NCBI GenBank assembly: GCA_937916005.1
Contig: CALGIA010000180.1
Span: 1-7,442, forward strand
From: an uncultured Rhodospirillaceae bacterium
GTDB taxonomy: Bacteria; Pseudomonadota; Alphaproteobacteria; MPNO01
Length of the DNA stretch: 7,442 nucleotides
Reading direction: 5' to 3'
Position 1 is the stretch's first letter. Each line of letters begins with the position of its first letter. Shown here piece by piece: positions 6,561-7,442 of this stretch. The notes under the pieces are model-generated. The model had not been told where the DNA came from. It did no database searches and saw only the letters and a program-made list of their open reading frames with translations. A program made the translations under genes and the position numbers.

Positions 6561-6956
6561 TTATTGCCCCGTCTTGGCGGCGATCATTTCGATCTCCACC
6601 AGCAGATCAGGTCGCGCCAGCCCAGCGACAATCAAAAGGGTGGATGCGGGACGCTGTTTGCCGAGATATTTGGCGCGGATCTCACCATAGGCCGCAAGAT
6701 TGGCCCGATCGGTAATGAAGTGGGTGATCTTGACCACATCGCTCATCCGGAGCCGGTTATGTTCCAGCACCGTCACGCAGTTTTTCCAGGCCTGTTCCGC
6801 CTGCCCTGCAAAATCAGCAGGGATGTTACCATCCGCATCGATCCCGACCTGACCGGCCACGAATGTCAGCTTCGCATTTTCGGGCACTTCGATTCCATGA
6901 GCATATGCGCCGAGTGGCGGATGCATGGTTTCCGGGTAAAATGCGCGGTTTTCCAT
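6561..6956 (-). CDS. RidA family protein (YjgF/YER057c/UK114), lacking the usual active-site Arg
   Basis: This 131-residue protein is of typical RidA length. Classic RidA forms a trimer that hydrolyses reactive imine/enamine intermediates from PLP enzymes. The fold signature is clear: AKLTFVAGQVGID (28-40), QAEQAWKNCVTVLE (52-65), DVVKITHFITD (73-83), QRPASTLLIVAGLA (101-114) and the C-terminal VEIEMIAAK (120-128). In canonical RidA the segment before the last strand reads A-R-S-x-V and supplies the carboxylate-binding Arg (R105 in E. coli). Here it reads A-S-T-L-L, so that Arg is probably absent and imine deaminase activity is doubtful. Non-Arg members occur in the Rid4-Rid7 groups and often sit in catabolic clusters. 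I chose ATG 6956, with AAGG about 11 bases upstream. The frame stays open to 7367, but that extension is antisense to the Rieske gene. It heads a likely operon with the permease gene. Confidence 0.88.
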   Translation of the reverse strand: MENRAFYPETMHPPLGAYAHGIEVPENAKLTFVAGQVGIDADGNIPADFAGQAEQAWKNCVTVLEHNRLRMSDVVKITHFITDRANLAAYGEIRAKYLGKQRPASTLLIVAGLARPDLLVEIEMIAAKTGQ

Positions 6957-6990
6957 CGTTTTCTGCACCTTGTCATTGTTGGGAAATGTT

Positions 6991-7019
6991 GGATTAGCCC
7001 AGTTTATGCGAGCCGGCAA
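6991..7019 (-). promoter_or_regulatory. Candidate promoter for the RidA-permease operon
   Basis: On the minus strand TTGCCG (7019-7014) and TAATCC (6996-6991) are 17 bases apart, giving a leader of about 28 bases before ATG 6956. It was recognised by eye; an alternative TTGCGG/CATAAA pair lies slightly upstream. Confidence 0.35.
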
Positions 7020-7044
7020 ACACGCCGCAAGGGTTGCTGCCTGC

Positions 7045-7073
7045 TTGATCGGTTGATAGCGAGTGGCTAGGAT
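7045..7073 (+). promoter_or_regulatory. Candidate sigma-70-type promoter for the Rieske oxygenase gene
   Basis: TTGATC (7045-7050) and TAGGAT (7068-7073) are separated by 17 bases. The start of transcription would fall near 7080, leaving a leader of roughly 33 bases with a good ribosome site before ATG 7113. It lies about 25 bases from the oppositely oriented candidate promoter at 6991-7019, so one regulator could act on both. Confidence 0.45.
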
Positions 7074-7098
7074 ACAGCCATGTCCAGCAAATAGCCCG

Positions 7099-7104
7099 AA
7101 AGGA
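7099..7104 (+). promoter_or_regulatory. Ribosome binding site of the Rieske oxygenase gene
   Basis: AAAGGA lies eight bases before ATG 7113 and decides this start over the later in-frame ATG at codon 4. An ATG at 7105 is in another frame and is not a start for this protein. Confidence 0.65.
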
Positions 7105-7112
7105 ATGAGCCC

Positions 7113-7442
7113 ATGTTCGTCATGAATGCCTGGTATGTTTGCGCGGAACCGGAAGAAATCAGCGATACGCCGCTGGCGCGCACGATCTGCAACGAAAAAA
7201 TCGTTTTTTTTCGCACGGAAGATGACAGCATTGTCGCGTTCGAGGACCGTTGCTGCCATCGGCGGATGCCGCTGAGCAAAGGCAACGTGATCGGGGACCG
7301 GCTGCAATGTTTCTATCACGGTCTGGAATTCAACAAGAGCGGGGAATGCGTCCATGTACCGGGCCAATCGACCATTCCGCCCGGCGCCACGGTGAGAACC
7401 TATCCTGTCGCCAATAAATATAATTGGGTGTGGATCTGGATG
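7113..7442 (+). CDS. Rieske (2Fe-2S) oxygenase alpha subunit, N-terminal part (cut by window edge)
   Basis: The first 110 codons of a gene that runs off the right end. The N-terminus MFVMNAWYVCAEPEEI resembles the vanillate O-demethylase/toluenesulfonate monooxygenase (VanA/TsaM-like) type of aromatic ring oxygenases. The Rieske cluster motif is complete: C47-x-H49 in DRCCHRRMPLSKG, and C66-x2-H69 in LQCFYHGLEF, with the usual 16-residue spacing. The last residues seen are YNWVWIWM, where these enzymes lead into the catalytic mononuclear iron domain, which is not visible. Such enzymes take electrons from a separate reductase and use O2 to hydroxylate or demethylate an aromatic or other organic acid. 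An eight-T run (7204-7211) lies in codons 31-33. The gene is divergent from the RidA-permease pair, consistent with a shared uptake-and-oxidation role. The family is certain; the substrate is not known. Confidence 0.9.
   Translation, partial: MFVMNAWYVCAEPEEISDTPLARTICNEKIVFFRTEDDSIVAFEDRCCHRRMPLSKGNVIGDRLQCFYHGLEFNKSGECVHVPGQSTIPPGATVRTYPVANKYNWVWIWM

Noticed and set aside
6294..7070. Plus-strand open frame (258 codons) across the permease and RidA genes
   Set aside because: It runs antisense to two recognised genes, and its His/Arg/Gln/Gly-rich translation is typical of shadow frames.
6957..7367. N-terminal extension of the RidA frame, giving a 268-residue protein
   Set aside because: The extension is antisense to the Rieske gene. 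RidA length, the family N-terminus and a ribosome site all support the start at 6956.

Overview
This 7.4 kb window is GC-rich bacterial DNA, most likely from an alphaproteobacterium. I infer this from the GC-rich third codon positions, the mix of families and the Asp-rich DDEIPF-type tail of the first gene. No RNA gene, insertion sequence, CRISPR array or long repeat was seen. Genes sit close together, and most are enzymes of redox or accessory metabolism rather than core housekeeping.

Layout from left to right. (1) Positions 2-538 (+) hold a small protein of unknown function. An in-frame TAG at 107-109 splits it, it ends in an SSB-like acidic tip, and its base composition is clearly more AT-rich than the rest. 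(2) Positions 577-2660 (-) hold a two-gene operon with an ATGA overlap: a fumarate reductase/succinate dehydrogenase-type flavoprotein, then a stand-alone [2Fe-2S] ferredoxin-domain subunit. There is no second iron-sulfur domain and no membrane anchor gene. (3) Positions 2753-3484 (+) encode a ferritin-like, probably di-iron, four-helix protein divergent from the flavoprotein. (4) Positions 3481-3975 (-) encode an OsmC-family protein whose stop overlaps that of the ferritin-like gene tail to tail. (5) Positions 4086-5108 (+) encode a luciferase-like flavin-dependent monooxygenase (LLM class). (6) Positions 5151-6956 (-) hold a likely two-gene operon: a RidA-family protein, then a DASS/SLC13-like anion permease. 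(7) From 7113 (+) to the window edge is the N-terminal Rieske domain of a ring-hydroxylating or demethylating oxygenase, divergent from the RidA gene, with candidate promoters facing both ways.

Taken together the window looks like an accessory catabolic or redox neighbourhood. An organic-anion permease, a Rieske oxygenase, a flavin monooxygenase and a RidA-like protein would suit uptake and oxidation of an unidentified organic acid. The soluble flavoprotein/[2Fe-2S] pair would oxidise or reduce a dicarboxylate-like compound. The shared pathway is inference from neighbourhood only. The most unusual element is the minimal flavoprotein plus ferredoxin-domain pair, with a C-x5-C-x2-C cluster motif and no covalent-flavin histidine, next to a divergent ferritin-like gene.
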